A DNA stretch of 64,000 nucleotides from JAKAIY01 sp963809385 (GTDB taxonomy: Bacteria; Chloroflexota; Ktedonobacteria; Ktedonobacterales; JADMIN01). The DNA lies in assembly GCA_963809385.1 (NCBI GenBank), contig CAWEJL010000016.1, positions 199,608 through 263,607 of the forward strand, written 5' to 3'. This document shows, in pieces, positions 1 to 7,905 of this stretch; the first letter of the stretch is position 1, and each line of letters opens with the position of its first letter. The notes below the pieces were generated by a model. That model did not search any database. It was not told where the DNA came from and saw nothing but the letters and a program-made list of their open reading frames with translations. Position numbers and translations under genes: made by a program.

Positions 1-293
1 AGGAACAGCAGGAAGCCCGACAGCGTGAAGAACAGGTCCACGCCCGACTCGCTGTAGAAATACAGCCAGGTCAGGTCATGCCCGCCGATGATGGTCTTCG
101 CGCCCGCCGTCGCCATCGCGTGATACACCAGCACGCTCAGCGCCGCCAGCGCCCGCAGCCCGTCCAGCGCCGGAATCGCGCCACGCCCGCCCTCCACCGG
201 CCACAGCCACGCCCGGCGCCGCGCCCACACGCCCCCTTGCGCGCCCGCGTCCACCCGCGTCGCGACCGCCGTCTCCCCTAGCTCTACGCTCAT
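1..293 (-). CDS. Acyltransferase 3 (OafA/YrhL-like), N-terminal part
   Basis: The 5' end of a minus-strand gene that runs off the left edge of the window. The reading begins MSVELGETAVATRV, and after about 40 mostly polar residues reaches IPALDGLRALAALSVLVYHA and then SGVDLFFTLSGFLLF. These two blocks are the hallmark start of the multi-spanning membrane acyltransferase 3 family, which O-acylates surface sugars or lipids. The first membrane helix and its conserved H are present. The start ATG (291-293) has GTAGGAG a few bases upstream. Substrate unknown because most of the protein is missing. Confidence 0.85.
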   Translation of the reverse strand, partial: MSVELGETAVATRVDAGAQGGVWARRRAWLWPVEGGRGAIPALDGLRALAALSVLVYHAMATAGAKTIIGGHDLTWLYFYSESGVDLFFTLSGFLLF

Positions 294-312
294 CAACGCT
301 CCTACCAAAACT

Positions 313-357
313 CGCGGCTGAGGGCCCCTGCCTTCAGGCATGGGGGTGAAAGCCGCG
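313..357. repeat. Two-storey hairpin, relic end of an IS605-type element
   Basis: An outer stem (CGCGGCT at 313-319 with AGCCGCG at 351-357) encloses an inner stem CCCCTGCC-TTCA-GGCATGGGG at 325-345. On the minus strand this resembles the hairpin at the right end of IS200/IS605-type elements. It lies just upstream of tnpB but in the opposite orientation to the hairpin after that gene, so it could be a leftover end of a second copy or the left-end structure of this one. Confidence 0.5.
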
Positions 358-423
358 TCGCCCGCAGGCGACAACTGTCCCCATTGCTTGCTGTTCTCGT
401 ATCCTATGGGGTACAATTAGGAT

Positions 424-1629
424 GTGAGAACGTTTGAGTATCGCCTGTATCCCAACCGCGCACAGCGCCAGCAATTGATGGCGTGCCTCATGGAGTCGCG
501 GGCTATCTACAATGAGATGCTGGCGGCGCTGAAAGCGCAGTACGAGGAATCCGCCACCTTCCCCACGAAGTACGATCTGACGGCGCGCTTCAAGGGACGG
601 GGTGGCGCCCACGTCCCAGCGACCACGGTACAGACGCTGGCGGACCGGCTCAGCAAGGCGCTCAAACGCTATCTCCAGATGAAAGACCTTGGCTTGCCCG
701 CCGGCTTCCCCCGCTTCAAGACGCCGAACCGTTGGCGCTCCATTCAGTTGCGCCAATACGCGCCCAGCCGGGATGTGTGGCTCGACGACGACGGCGCCCA
801 CCTCCATATTCCCGCCAAGCTGGGCAAGCTGGTGAAGATCAAGCTCCATCGCCCAGTGGAAGGCACGCCCGTGACGGCGCAACTCGTCGTGCGCGCCGAC
901 GGCCATTGGTACGCGCTGATCGTCTGCGAGACCGCGCCACAAGACGAGTACGGACGTGTCCATTTCGCCCATGAGCGTGCGGAGGCCGCGCCACATCCCG
1001 CGCCACAGCCGGTGTGTGACCATCCTGACGTGGGGTTGGATGTGGGCTTGAAGGTGTTTCTGGCCGACTCCGACGGCGCGGTGATCGAGAATCCGCGCCA
1101 CTATCGGCGCGGCCAGAAACGGCTGGCGAAGGCGCAACACGTCAGCGACCGCCGCAAGAAGGGCAGCCATCGCCGCCGCAAAGCCAAACGCGAGGTCGCG
1201 AAGAAGTATCTCAAGATCAGCCGTCAGCGGCGTGACTTTCATTTCAAGACCGCCAAGCGCTATACCGAACGGTATGGGCGCGTGTGCGTGGAAGACCTGA
1301 ACGTGGCGGGCATGCTCAAGAACCGTTCGCTCGCCAAGAGCATTCAGGACGCCAGTTGGAGCGCGTTTCTCGACATCCTCACCGATAAGGCTGAAAGAGC
1401 CGGTCATGTGGTGGTGCGAGTCCCCGCGCGCTTCACCTCCCAGAAGTGCAGCCGGTGCGGGGAGTATGTCCAGAAGAGTTTGAGCGTTCGCACCCATATC
1501 TGTCCCTCCTGCGGACTGGTTGAAGACCGCGACGTGAATGCCGCCAAGAACATCAAACAGGCAGGGGCACTGCCTTCAGGGACGGGAACCGATGGGTTGC
1601 CGGTTGAGCTGAGAAGCCCCCGGCTTTAG
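424..1629 (+). CDS. tnpB: TnpB, RNA-guided nuclease of an IS605/IS1341-type transposon
   Basis: A 401-residue TnpB (OrfB) with all expected parts: the N-terminal MRTFEYRLYPN block, a RuvC-like nuclease with D206 (GLDVGLK), E290 (CVEDLNV) and D370 (DRDVNAAKNI), and a zinc finger made by C342, C345, C360 and C363. The family uses a guide RNA from the transposon's right end to cut DNA, which helps keep the element in place; it is the ancestor of Cas12. No tnpA transposase lies nearby, so this is a TnpB-only element that would need a transposase in trans. The start is a GTG. The gene is intact, unlike many neighbours, which suggests selection or recent arrival. Confidence 0.95.
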   Translation: MRTFEYRLYPNRAQRQQLMACLMESRAIYNEMLAALKAQYEESATFPTKYDLTARFKGRGGAHVPATTVQTLADRLSKALKRYLQMKDLGLPAGFPRFKTPNRWRSIQLRQYAPSRDVWLDDDGAHLHIPAKLGKLVKIKLHRPVEGTPVTAQLVVRADGHWYALIVCETAPQDEYGRVHFAHERAEAAPHPAPQPVCDHPDVGLDVGLKVFLADSDGAVIENPRHYRRGQKRLAKAQHVSDRRKKGSHRRRKAKREVAKKYLKISRQRRDFHFKTAKRYTERYGRVCVEDLNVAGMLKNRSLAKSIQDASWSAFLDILTDKAERAGHVVVRVPARFTSQKCSRCGEYVQKSLSVRTHICPSCGLVEDRDVNAAKNIKQAGALPSGTGTDGLPVELRSPRL

Positions 1630-1640
1630 CCGTGGGGAGT
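1530..1640 (+). ncRNA. Probable guide (omega) RNA region at the tnpB right end
   Basis: The 3' end of tnpB and the bases after it form the usual right end of such elements: GAGAAGCCCC, then a hairpin CCCCCGGC-TTTA-GCCGTGGGG (1617-1637), then AGTTGTCAC. In studied systems the omega RNA covers the tnpB 3' end and this hairpin, with the guide read from DNA just outside the right end. The boundary here is estimated, and no transcript can be seen from sequence alone. Confidence 0.45.
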
Positions 1641-1760
1641 TGTCACTCTGTCTGATTCCGCGCGTGCGGGCGCTCCCGGCCTTGAAAGGCTGGGGCGCGG
1701 CGGAGCCTTGAAAGGCCGGGGGATTCATCCCCGCACGCCGTGCGCCGGCCATTCATGGCC
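1617..1760. repeat. Cluster of five hairpins with TTCA/TGAA-type loops
   Basis: Directly after tnpB come five small stem-loops: CCCCCGGC-TTTA-GCCGTGGGG (1617-1637), CCCGGCCTTGAAAGGCTGGG (from 1675), GCCTTGAAAGGC (1704-1715), CGGGGGATTCATCCCCG (1717-1733) and GGCCATTCATGGCC (1747-1760). The last recurs about a dozen times in the window, and the GGCCTTGAAAGGC type recurs in inverted form in the 24.8 and 31.0 kb elements. This ties the scattered hairpins to the TnpB element family. Confidence 0.6.
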
Positions 1761-1785
1761 GCGCGTGAGCCCCCGCGCCCCAACC

Positions 1786-2091
1786 TTACCCCACCCGCCA
1801 CACCTCTTCCACATCGGTAAACTGTGGCTCAGCCTCCAGCAGCGCGACCAGCTCACGGTACCACCCGTCCTGCTCCGCGTCGCCATCCATCGCGCCATAC
1901 GCCGCGCGCGAGGTGAACAGGTGCAGCGCGATATACTCGCGCTCCGCGCCGTCCACCCGCAGCAGCGTATCCAGCGCCGTCCCCGGAAAGCGCGGCCCCA
2001 GCGCCGCCTGCCAGCGTTCGAGATGCGCCCGCAGCCGCTCCTCGCTCACATCCGCGCGCAGCCGCATCCGAAATAGCGTACCATAGACCAT
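1786..2091 (-). CDS. Small antibiotic-biosynthesis-monooxygenase-like protein
   Basis: A 101-residue soluble protein (MVYGTLFRMRLRADVSEERLRAHLERW...). Its length and alternation of strand and helix (an opening strand, a helix with ERLRAHLERW, the strand EREYIALHLFTS, a helix, and a closing strand FTDVEEVWRVG) fit the dimeric alpha/beta barrel fold of ABM-like proteins. No catalytic residue can be assigned, so the reaction is unknown. GAGGAGG precedes the start at a good distance. It stands alone and reads away from the lipoprotein gene on its right. Confidence 0.55.
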   Translation of the reverse strand: MVYGTLFRMRLRADVSEERLRAHLERWQAALGPRFPGTALDTLLRVDGAEREYIALHLFTSRAAYGAMDGDAEQDGWYRELVALLEAEPQFTDVEEVWRVG

Positions 2092-2304
2092 CGCGCGCCT
2101 CCTCGCCCATTGTCATGCGCGCCCGCCGTCCCGTCCCAGCCCGCGCAGGCGGGCTTTGTGGTTTACCCGCCGGCGCTTAATTTACCCGCCGGACGCTACT
2201 GTGGAACTTCCCCGCCCCCAGCGGCGTCTATATCGCAGTGTACACAACCCGTCATGTGGAGTTCGTCGCGCCGCCAGCCGGCGCCAGTATGGAGGAGATG
2301 TCAC

Positions 2305-2790
2305 ATGGGGTACCATCCGCGCGCCCTACTTCGCTTGGGAGTGGGGGCGCCGTCCCGCCGCCTGGGCATGATCGTTACGGGCGTCGCCGCGCTCGCGCTG
2401 CTGCTTGCCGCGTGCGGCCAGACTAGCGTGGCGTCTGGCGGCGGCGGTGGCGATCTCAAGCTCACATGCGCCACGGTCGTCGCCGGTCACGGCATTGATG
2501 TCGAGACTGCCCAGCTGACCTGCCACGTCACCGGCGCCGCCGCTAGCGACACTGCCTTCTCACTCCAGTACCACGTCACCGACAATTCAAACCACTTCAG
2601 CTATACCGCCGCCTGCGCTGGCGCGCTCCACAGCGGCGCTGGCTCGTGTACCCAGAGCTACACCGCGCCCGTGCCTGTCCCGCTGACTCCGGCCAGCGTC
2701 TCCGGCTATACCACGCCGGGGCATCAGGCGCTCGGCCCGGTCACCCCGACCGTGGCGACGGCCACGCTCGCCCCCGGCCAGCATCTCTAA
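2305..2790 (+). CDS. Putative lipoprotein of unknown function
   Basis: A 161-residue exported protein. A signal sequence (GMIVTGVAALALLLAACGQ) ends in a clear lipobox LAAC, so the mature protein should be lipid-anchored on the outside of the membrane at Cys33. The rest is rich in Ser, Thr and Gly, with cysteines (LKLTCATVV, QLTCHVT, TAACAGA, GSCTQSY) that could form disulfides in an Ig-like fold; no family is recognised. The start was chosen at 2305 because GGAGGAG lies at 2291-2297; the frame is open further upstream without support. Confidence 0.65.
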   Translation: MGYHPRALLRLGVGAPSRRLGMIVTGVAALALLLAACGQTSVASGGGGGDLKLTCATVVAGHGIDVETAQLTCHVTGAAASDTAFSLQYHVTDNSNHFSYTAACAGALHSGAGSCTQSYTAPVPVPLTPASVSGYTTPGHQALGPVTPTVATATLAPGQHL

Positions 2791-2844
2791 CTGGGAAGCC
2801 GCCACGCATCCATCCACACACTCACCGTCCAGAGCGAAGCAAAC

Positions 2845-2891
2845 AGTGACCGCCGGAACCACCCGCGAGGAGGGCGGTTCCGGCGGTCACT
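2845..2891. terminator. Bidirectional hairpin terminator
   Basis: A perfect 16-bp stem (2845-2860 with 2876-2891) around a 15-base loop sits between the convergent lipoprotein gene and the secreted-protein gene. No long T-run follows, so it may act by stem strength or with Rho. Confidence 0.7.
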
Positions 2892-2928
2892 CACGCGGCG
2901 GACAGGGAGCGTCCGCTACCTCAGTGCG

Positions 2929-4104
2929 TTAGCAGCTTGGGGCGGGCGCGTCGAATGTGCCGAACATGCTGTACTGCCCGTTGATCCCGATAGACGGCGA
3001 CTGCTGGGCGAACCAGGAGTAGTAGGCCTCGTCCTGCATGTGGTAGCCGTTGATGTATGAGGTCACACCCACCAGCGGGTCACCAACTTCCAGCGAGTTC
3101 GAGCAGCCATACTGCGGCTCCGACGGAACGCCCCAGTTGGGGACGGTGTTGTCGGTGAACGGATCGTTCAGCCACTCGGCGACCTCGTGGCTCAGCGCGT
3201 TGACGTCGTCAATCGCCACGGAGAAGATCCCCGCGTCGGTCCACGATGCCCAGGCGTAGGTGTTGATCACGGTCTTCGAGCCAACCTGTGACGAAACCGC
3301 GTCGTGGTAGCCGATGATGCAGCAGTTGTTGAGGTTGGTCGGGTCACCACCGGAGAGCAGCACGTTATCGGTCAGGAAGATCGGAAGGACCCGGGCTGAC
3401 AGATGGTCGGCGCTGAGCAGGTTGAGCACCTCTGGATACCACCAGTTGATGTCCACCACGCCAAACGTCGGGACGCCACTGAACTGGTAGACCACGCCGC
3501 TGGCGGCGGGGACGTTGAACGTCACGGGCGCCAGCACGGTTGGTTCGTCCAGCAGCACGTTGTAGTTCTCGTGACTCGTGTACTTCCAGAACTCGCCGCG
3601 CTGCAGCGCGTTGCCATACTGGGTATAGCCGCTATTGTAGAAGGCGTTCTTCCAGATAGGCGAATTCTTGGTCGAGGCGACCTTCGTCGTTCCGTCGAAC
3701 GATGTGCCGTCCGAGAAATTCACGATGATCGGCACAATGACCGTCTGCACGACGGTCGTCTTTGAGCCGTTCGCGGGGTTGGCGCCCACCATCTGGTAGG
3801 GATACGTCGTGCCCGCGTAGGAGAAGGAGGAGCTCCAGTAGGGGATGGATACGATGCCGCTCTGATCCGACTGCCTGGCGGCGTTGGTGGTGGCGGTGTG
3901 CGTCTTGCCAGCCGCTGTGCTGGCGCTGGGATGAAGAATGCTGGCCGGATCGAACTTGGCCTTGAGCACTGGACGCGCCGAAGCGGGCGCGGCGCTTGCG
4001 TGGCCACCCTGCGTGGCGGCCGCCAGCGCGAGCGCCATGACAGCGAGGCACAAGCCCCCCGCCAGCGCGACCCGAACAATCCCCATGTGGTGTTTCTGTG
4101 CCAC
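2929..4104 (-). CDS. Secreted protein with an HEVAE motif, possible metallopeptidase
   Basis: A protein of about 391 residues with a signal peptide (VRVALAGGLCLAVMALALAAA), then a Ser/Thr/Ala-rich linker and a globular part with many aromatic residues. The segment DVNALSHEVAEWLNDPF holds HEVAE, an HExxE-like zinc-site motif, followed by a conserved-looking DPF. Cysteines occur in pairs (NNCCIIG, YGCSNS, and the terminal PSC). Similar secreted proteins are annotated as hypothetical; peptidase activity is only a guess. A GTG start at 4102-4104 is preferred because AAAGGA lies eight bases upstream; an upstream start at 4140 has no such site. Confidence 0.6.
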   Translation of the reverse strand: MAQKHHMGIVRVALAGGLCLAVMALALAAATQGGHASAAPASARPVLKAKFDPASILHPSASTAAGKTHTATTNAARQSDQSGIVSIPYWSSSFSYAGTTYPYQMVGANPANGSKTTVVQTVIVPIIVNFSDGTSFDGTTKVASTKNSPIWKNAFYNSGYTQYGNALQRGEFWKYTSHENYNVLLDEPTVLAPVTFNVPAASGVVYQFSGVPTFGVVDINWWYPEVLNLLSADHLSARVLPIFLTDNVLLSGGDPTNLNNCCIIGYHDAVSSQVGSKTVINTYAWASWTDAGIFSVAIDDVNALSHEVAEWLNDPFTDNTVPNWGVPSEPQYGCSNSLEVGDPLVGVTSYINGYHMQDEAYYSWFAQQSPSIGINGQYSMFGTFDAPAPSC

Positions 4105-4272
4105 GATAGTTTTCCTTTGGTTAGGCGTGATGAAAAACAACAGATCGGCTGGACACTCTGCGAGTAGCTTCTGGTTTCATCCGCGCGCGAGGCTGCCAGC
4201 TTGAGCGGGCTGGGCGCGCATAACCTATCAGGAACGCTCCCTGCTTTCCTTTGCCTCCTCTCTGAATCGCGG

Positions 4273-4302
4273 GAAGCATGCGAGGCATGCCTCGCATGCT
4301 TC
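4273..4302. repeat. Perfect 30-base palindrome
   Basis: Reads identically on both strands, with GCATGC repeated three times (GAAGCATGCGAGG and its mirror around GCATGC). It has no loop, so as RNA it would fold poorly at the centre; as DNA it could bind a dimeric or tetrameric protein, or form a cruciform. Confidence 0.8.
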
Positions 4303-4731
4303 TGGAGCCTTGCCCGGCGAGCGGCGCCGGGGAGGGGGTTGAGGCTATGTCGCTCACCAGAGACGTCCCTGCGCGGTGACGCCCCTCGCTCCGGTGAGCG
4401 CTCGTTGATACCTCCATCACGCGCACGCAAGCCACGTGGCGCAGGGAGGTTGCTCACCATTGTAGACCCCTTCGCCTGCCTGCTAGTACTTTTAGCAAAA
4501 CCATCACGTTGCGAACTGGCGCTGCTTGCCGCTCTGGCGTTGAGGATTGGTAGATATGCGGGAAAAATGCGGGCATGAAGGCGTGGCGCGAGTCCAGCGG
4601 GGTGGTGGCGTAAGCGGCGTGTGTGGTTGTGTCTGTCTGTGGGTGGACAGCTCCGGGCGAGAGGACGCTGTCTTGCCTCCATGCGCTATACTGCCCTCAC
4701 CTCAATGCGCGCCAATTTCTCTTGTTCATTC

Positions 4732-4770
4732 CCCCCTCTCCCCAGGGGCGAGGGGGCCAGGGGGTGAGGT
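4732..4770 (+). repeat. Dispersed GGGGGCCAGGGGGTGAGG repeat
   Basis: A CCCCTCTCCCC/GGGGCGAGGGG stem followed by GGGGGCCAGGGGGTGAGG. The same module occurs at 62146-62178, and a decayed inverted version lies at 13223-13260 inside the damaged copD gene. Repeats of this form are common in several phyla; function unknown. Confidence 0.6.
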
Positions 4771-4776
4771 CTTACC

Positions 4777-5964
4777 ATGTCAGCCGGAAACATCCAGGCG
4801 GAGAAGCTCGACCAGGCCGCCGAGATCCTGCGCGAGCGCGACATAGATTGCTGGCTCACTTTCGTCCGCGAATCCTCCGAGACGCCCGACCCGGTGATGA
4901 AGCTGATCGCCGGGCATGACGTCACCTGGCAGAGCGCCTTCATCGTCACGCGCGAGGGGCGCCGCGTCGCGCTCGTCGGCGGCCCTGAGGGCGCCACTGT
5001 CCGCCGGGCCGGCCTTTACGAGGATGTTCGCACCTATGACGAGGGCTTCGCCCCCAGCCTCCGCGCCATCATCCGCGACCTCGACCCGCGCCAGATCGCT
5101 ATCAACTACGCCACCGGCGACGTCGCCTCCGACGGCCTGACCCACGGCATGTACCTCCAGTTGGTCGAGGCTCTCACCCGCACGCCGTACCGCCAGCGCC
5201 TGATCTCCGCCGCCCCCATCATTGGCCCGCTGCGCAGCCGGAAGACTCCCGCCGAGCTGGCCCGCATGCGCAAAGCGATCGAGATCACCGAAGACCTCTT
5301 CGCCCAGGTCACCGCATTCCTCCAGCCCGGGCGCACCGAGCGCGAGGTCGCGGACATGCTGCATGCCGAGACGCGCCGCCGTGGCCTGGAGACCTCCTGG
5401 CCCGCCGACCACTGCCCCGCCGTCAACGCTGGCGCCGCCTCCGAAGCGGGCCACGCTGGCCCCACCGGCCTCGTCATGCGCCCTGGCGACCTGATCCACC
5501 TCGACTTCGGCATCGCCTACGAGGGCTACCGCGCCGACCTCCAGCGCATGTGGTATCTGCGCAGCGAGGCCGACCCGGAGCCGCCCACCAGCGTCCGCCG
5601 CGCCTTCCAGACCTGCGTAGACGCCATCGAAGCCGGGCGCAAGCTCCTCAAAGCGGGCGTCCAGGGCTGGACGGTGGACGCCGCCGCCCGCGAGCGCCTC
5701 ACCGGAGCTGGCTACCCCGAATACAAACACGCCCTCGGCCACAGCGTCGGCCTGGCTACCCACGATGGCGGCCCGCTGCTCGGCCCCCGCTGGCCGCGCT
5801 ACGGCGACTCCCCCGAGCAGCCCATCCAGCCCAGCTCGGTCTACACGCTGGAGCTTGGCGTCCCCACCGAGCGCGGCTACATCGGCCTCGAAGACGAAGT
5901 GCTGGTGACTGACTCCGGCGCCGAATACATCTCACCCGCCCAGCGCGAGCTGATGCTGGTCTGA
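4777..5964 (+). CDS. M24 family metallopeptidase (Xaa-Pro aminopeptidase-like)
   Basis: A 395-residue cytosolic enzyme of the PepP/PepQ type, which removes residues next to proline or cleaves Xaa-Pro dipeptides. The N-terminal creatinase-like domain covers about residues 1-155. The C-terminal pita-bread domain shows the five metal ligands: two Asp in LIHLDFGIAYEGYRADLQR, a His in HALGHSVGL, and two Glu in YTLELGVPTERG and GLEDEVLV. Length is normal. It is a single gene with no operon partner. Assignment to the family is firm; the exact peptide specificity is not readable. Confidence 0.9.
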   Translation: MSAGNIQAEKLDQAAEILRERDIDCWLTFVRESSETPDPVMKLIAGHDVTWQSAFIVTREGRRVALVGGPEGATVRRAGLYEDVRTYDEGFAPSLRAIIRDLDPRQIAINYATGDVASDGLTHGMYLQLVEALTRTPYRQRLISAAPIIGPLRSRKTPAELARMRKAIEITEDLFAQVTAFLQPGRTEREVADMLHAETRRRGLETSWPADHCPAVNAGAASEAGHAGPTGLVMRPGDLIHLDFGIAYEGYRADLQRMWYLRSEADPEPPTSVRRAFQTCVDAIEAGRKLLKAGVQGWTVDAAARERLTGAGYPEYKHALGHSVGLATHDGGPLLGPRWPRYGDSPEQPIQPSSVYTLELGVPTERGYIGLEDEVLVTDSGAEYISPAQRELMLV

Positions 5965-5975
5965 TGCCTCCCTGC

Positions 5976-6165
5976 CATAAGTGGCCATAAGTGGCCGCGT
6001 CGCGGATATGGCCATTCATGGCCCGGCGCCTTCCGTCCCGCGCGCCGGCCATTCATGGCCGCGATTCCCGTCCCGTGCGCTGGCCATTCATGGCCGCGAT
6101 TCCGTCCCGTGCGCCGGCCATTCATGGCCGCGATTCCACCGCGATGGCCGCGATTCCACCGCGAC
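5976..6165. repeat. Tandem array of GGCCATTCATGGCC hairpins
   Basis: Four exact copies of GGCCATTCATGGCC start at 6010, 6047, 6082 and 6116, spaced 37, 35 and 34 bases, each joined by variants of GCGATTCCGTCCCGTGCGCC. Two GGCCATAAGTGGCC-like motifs precede the array and a partial GATGGCCGCGATTCC unit follows. It fills the gap between the M24 gene and a membrane protein gene that converge here. Confidence 0.85.
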
Positions 6166-6181
6166 CGCCGCGCGCTCCAGG

Positions 6182-6598
6182 CTACCCCGCCGCCTTCACC
6201 CCCGCCGCGCGGCGGAAGATGCGCCGCAGCATCCAGCCGAACGCCCCCAGGCCGCCCAGCAGGAACGCGGCGCCCGCCACGCGCCCGGCCATCACCCCAA
6301 GCTGGAACAGATCAATATTCCACACCGGCGCGTACACCGAGGTATATACCAGCGCCAGGATGAAGAACGGCAGCACCGTCAGCACCACCGCGACCTCCAC
6401 GCGCTTCGCCAGCGCGCCGATGATCACCGGCAAGATCAGGATGGAGACCGACGCGATATTCGGGTAGAGCGACCCGAACGGCAGGAACACGATATTCAGC
6501 ACTGTGCTGACCACCGCCAGCCCCTCTATCACCACCAGCGCTCCCAGCGCAATCAGCCGGATCATGTCGCTGCGTCCAAAATTGGCGCTCTTGAGCAT
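6182..6598 (-). CDS. Small membrane protein with four helices
   Basis: A 138-residue protein with four hydrophobic segments (about residues 13-35, 45-62, 66-88 and 99-122) and a basic C-terminus (MLRRIFRRAAGVKAAG), predicted in the cytoplasmic membrane. No family is recognised. Convergent with the M24 gene across the hairpin array. Reading frame and base use are like those of its neighbours. Confidence 0.7.
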   Translation of the reverse strand: MLKSANFGRSDMIRLIALGALVVIEGLAVVSTVLNIVFLPFGSLYPNIASVSILILPVIIGALAKRVEVAVVLTVLPFFILALVYTSVYAPVWNIDLFQLGVMAGRVAGAAFLLGGLGAFGWMLRRIFRRAAGVKAAG

Positions 6599-6707
6599 TG
6601 TGGCCTCCCGCCATCGCTATCGCATCCGCTATCGCATCCGCTTATCGCATCGCCCGCGTTTCGATCACCGCGCGCCCCTGAGCCGCGATGTTAGCCGCCA
6701 GAGCCAC

Positions 6708-7688
6708 TCACATTCCCGGCGTGAGCCGCCGCCATACCGCCGCCTCGCGCGGCCCCGCCGCGCCCAACGGTATCCCGATCATCGGCAGTGGGCCTGATCC
6801 CGGCAGGCCCAGCGCCGACTCCACCGCCTGCGCGATTGCCGCGTATCCCGCGTCTGTCGGGTGAATATCATGGTATGAGGAGCAGTACCAGGTATAGGAG
6901 CAGACATGGCTCGCCATCCCCGCGTCGCCGCCGAACGCCATGTTGTACACATCCACCACGGGGATGCGGAACCGCGCCGCGTCGGCGGAGAGATGATCGT
7001 TGATCAGATGAATGAATGGCGCCGAGTTGGGACACGCCTTCGCGAACGGATTGTAGTAATTCAGCAGATGCAAATCGCCCGCCTGCACGCCCGACGGCGT
7101 CGTCAGCGCCTTGATGAGCGCTGGAAAGATCACGCCGGTAAGATTCGCGTCCATCGTTTTCAGGTCGGCGTCAGTATTCGGCCCGGCGACGCATGCCGCC
7201 GAGTCCCAATCCGGCAGCACATCGTTGGCCCCAATCTCCAGCGTGATTGGGCTGACGCGGCCCTGGTGCTTGTCCTCACTGAGAAAGTTCACCGCCGCCT
7301 GCAACTGTGGCCCGGTGTACGAGCCTTTATGCGCGAACCGCCCGATGCACCCGCCCTGGATCATCGTCGTCGTTGTCTCGCCCGCGCATGCGTAATTCAC
7401 GAGCGCCGTCACATTCGCCTTATGCAGATCATTGTAGATATCGTCCGCGAAGCCCGCGCTAAAATCCAGATTTGGCTGATACCCGAACGACAGTGAATTC
7501 CCCAGCGCCATATAGTAGTGCGGACTCAGCGCCAGCGCGGTGGGGTTGAGGCCTAGCACGATCACATCCACGACTACCAGCGCCACCACCAGCAGGAGCG
7601 ACAGCCCCGCGAATACCAGGAATCGCGACCCGCGCGCGCCGCCGCCCACCGTCCGCGCCGTCGCCGCGCCATTCTCAGGCTGAGCCAT
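6708..7688 (-). CDS. Membrane-anchored SGNH/GDSL hydrolase
   Basis: A 326-residue protein with one N-terminal helix (RFLVFAGLSLLLVVALVVVDVIVLGL) that anchors an outside-facing hydrolase domain. The SGNH blocks are visible: the nucleophile Ser in YMALGNSLSFG, Asn in EIGANDVLP, and the Asp/His pair in HDIHPTDAGYAAI. The family cleaves esters of lipids or sugars. Four cysteines in YACAGETTT, IQGGCIG and SHVCSYTWYCSS suggest disulfides, as expected for an exported enzyme. The ATG at 7688 is preferred over 7793 because GGAGG sits nine bases upstream and the helix then begins near residue 20. Confidence 0.85.
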   Translation of the reverse strand: MAQPENGAATARTVGGGARGSRFLVFAGLSLLLVVALVVVDVIVLGLNPTALALSPHYYMALGNSLSFGYQPNLDFSAGFADDIYNDLHKANVTALVNYACAGETTTTMIQGGCIGRFAHKGSYTGPQLQAAVNFLSEDKHQGRVSPITLEIGANDVLPDWDSAACVAGPNTDADLKTMDANLTGVIFPALIKALTTPSGVQAGDLHLLNYYNPFAKACPNSAPFIHLINDHLSADAARFRIPVVDVYNMAFGGDAGMASHVCSYTWYCSSYHDIHPTDAGYAAIAQAVESALGLPGSGPLPMIGIPLGAAGPREAAVWRRLTPGM

Positions 7689-7905
7689 ATCGCGCCTCCG
7701 ATCACATCGGGCGCGCCACCCCGTCAGGCCGCCCCATCGCCGCTTCCCCGTATTATCACGATTTATCAAGCGTACCGCAATAGCGTGCGACAAATCCCGC
7801 GCCCGTCATCCATCGTCATATCTCCCCCACGCGCGGCGCCCTATGGCATAATGGAGGCTGCGCCCCCCCAACCGCTCAGCATGGCGAGAGGAACAGCCGG
7901 AACAC

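Larger units (their letters stand above)
4105..4776. other. Long intergenic region with two repeats
   Basis: No credible gene is seen in these 670 bases; the open frames lack ribosome sites and family-like sequence. It holds a 30-base perfect palindrome (4273-4302) and the GGGGGCCAGGGGGTGAGG repeat (4732-4770), and should also carry the promoters of the two flanking divergent genes. Confidence 0.5.

Noticed and set aside
334..1497. A 387-codon open frame antisense to tnpB
   Set aside because: It mirrors tnpB, whose motifs are complete; long antisense frames are common at this GC content.
5976..6165. CRISPR array
   Set aside because: Only four units, each a palindrome, with similar spacers, and no cas gene in the window.
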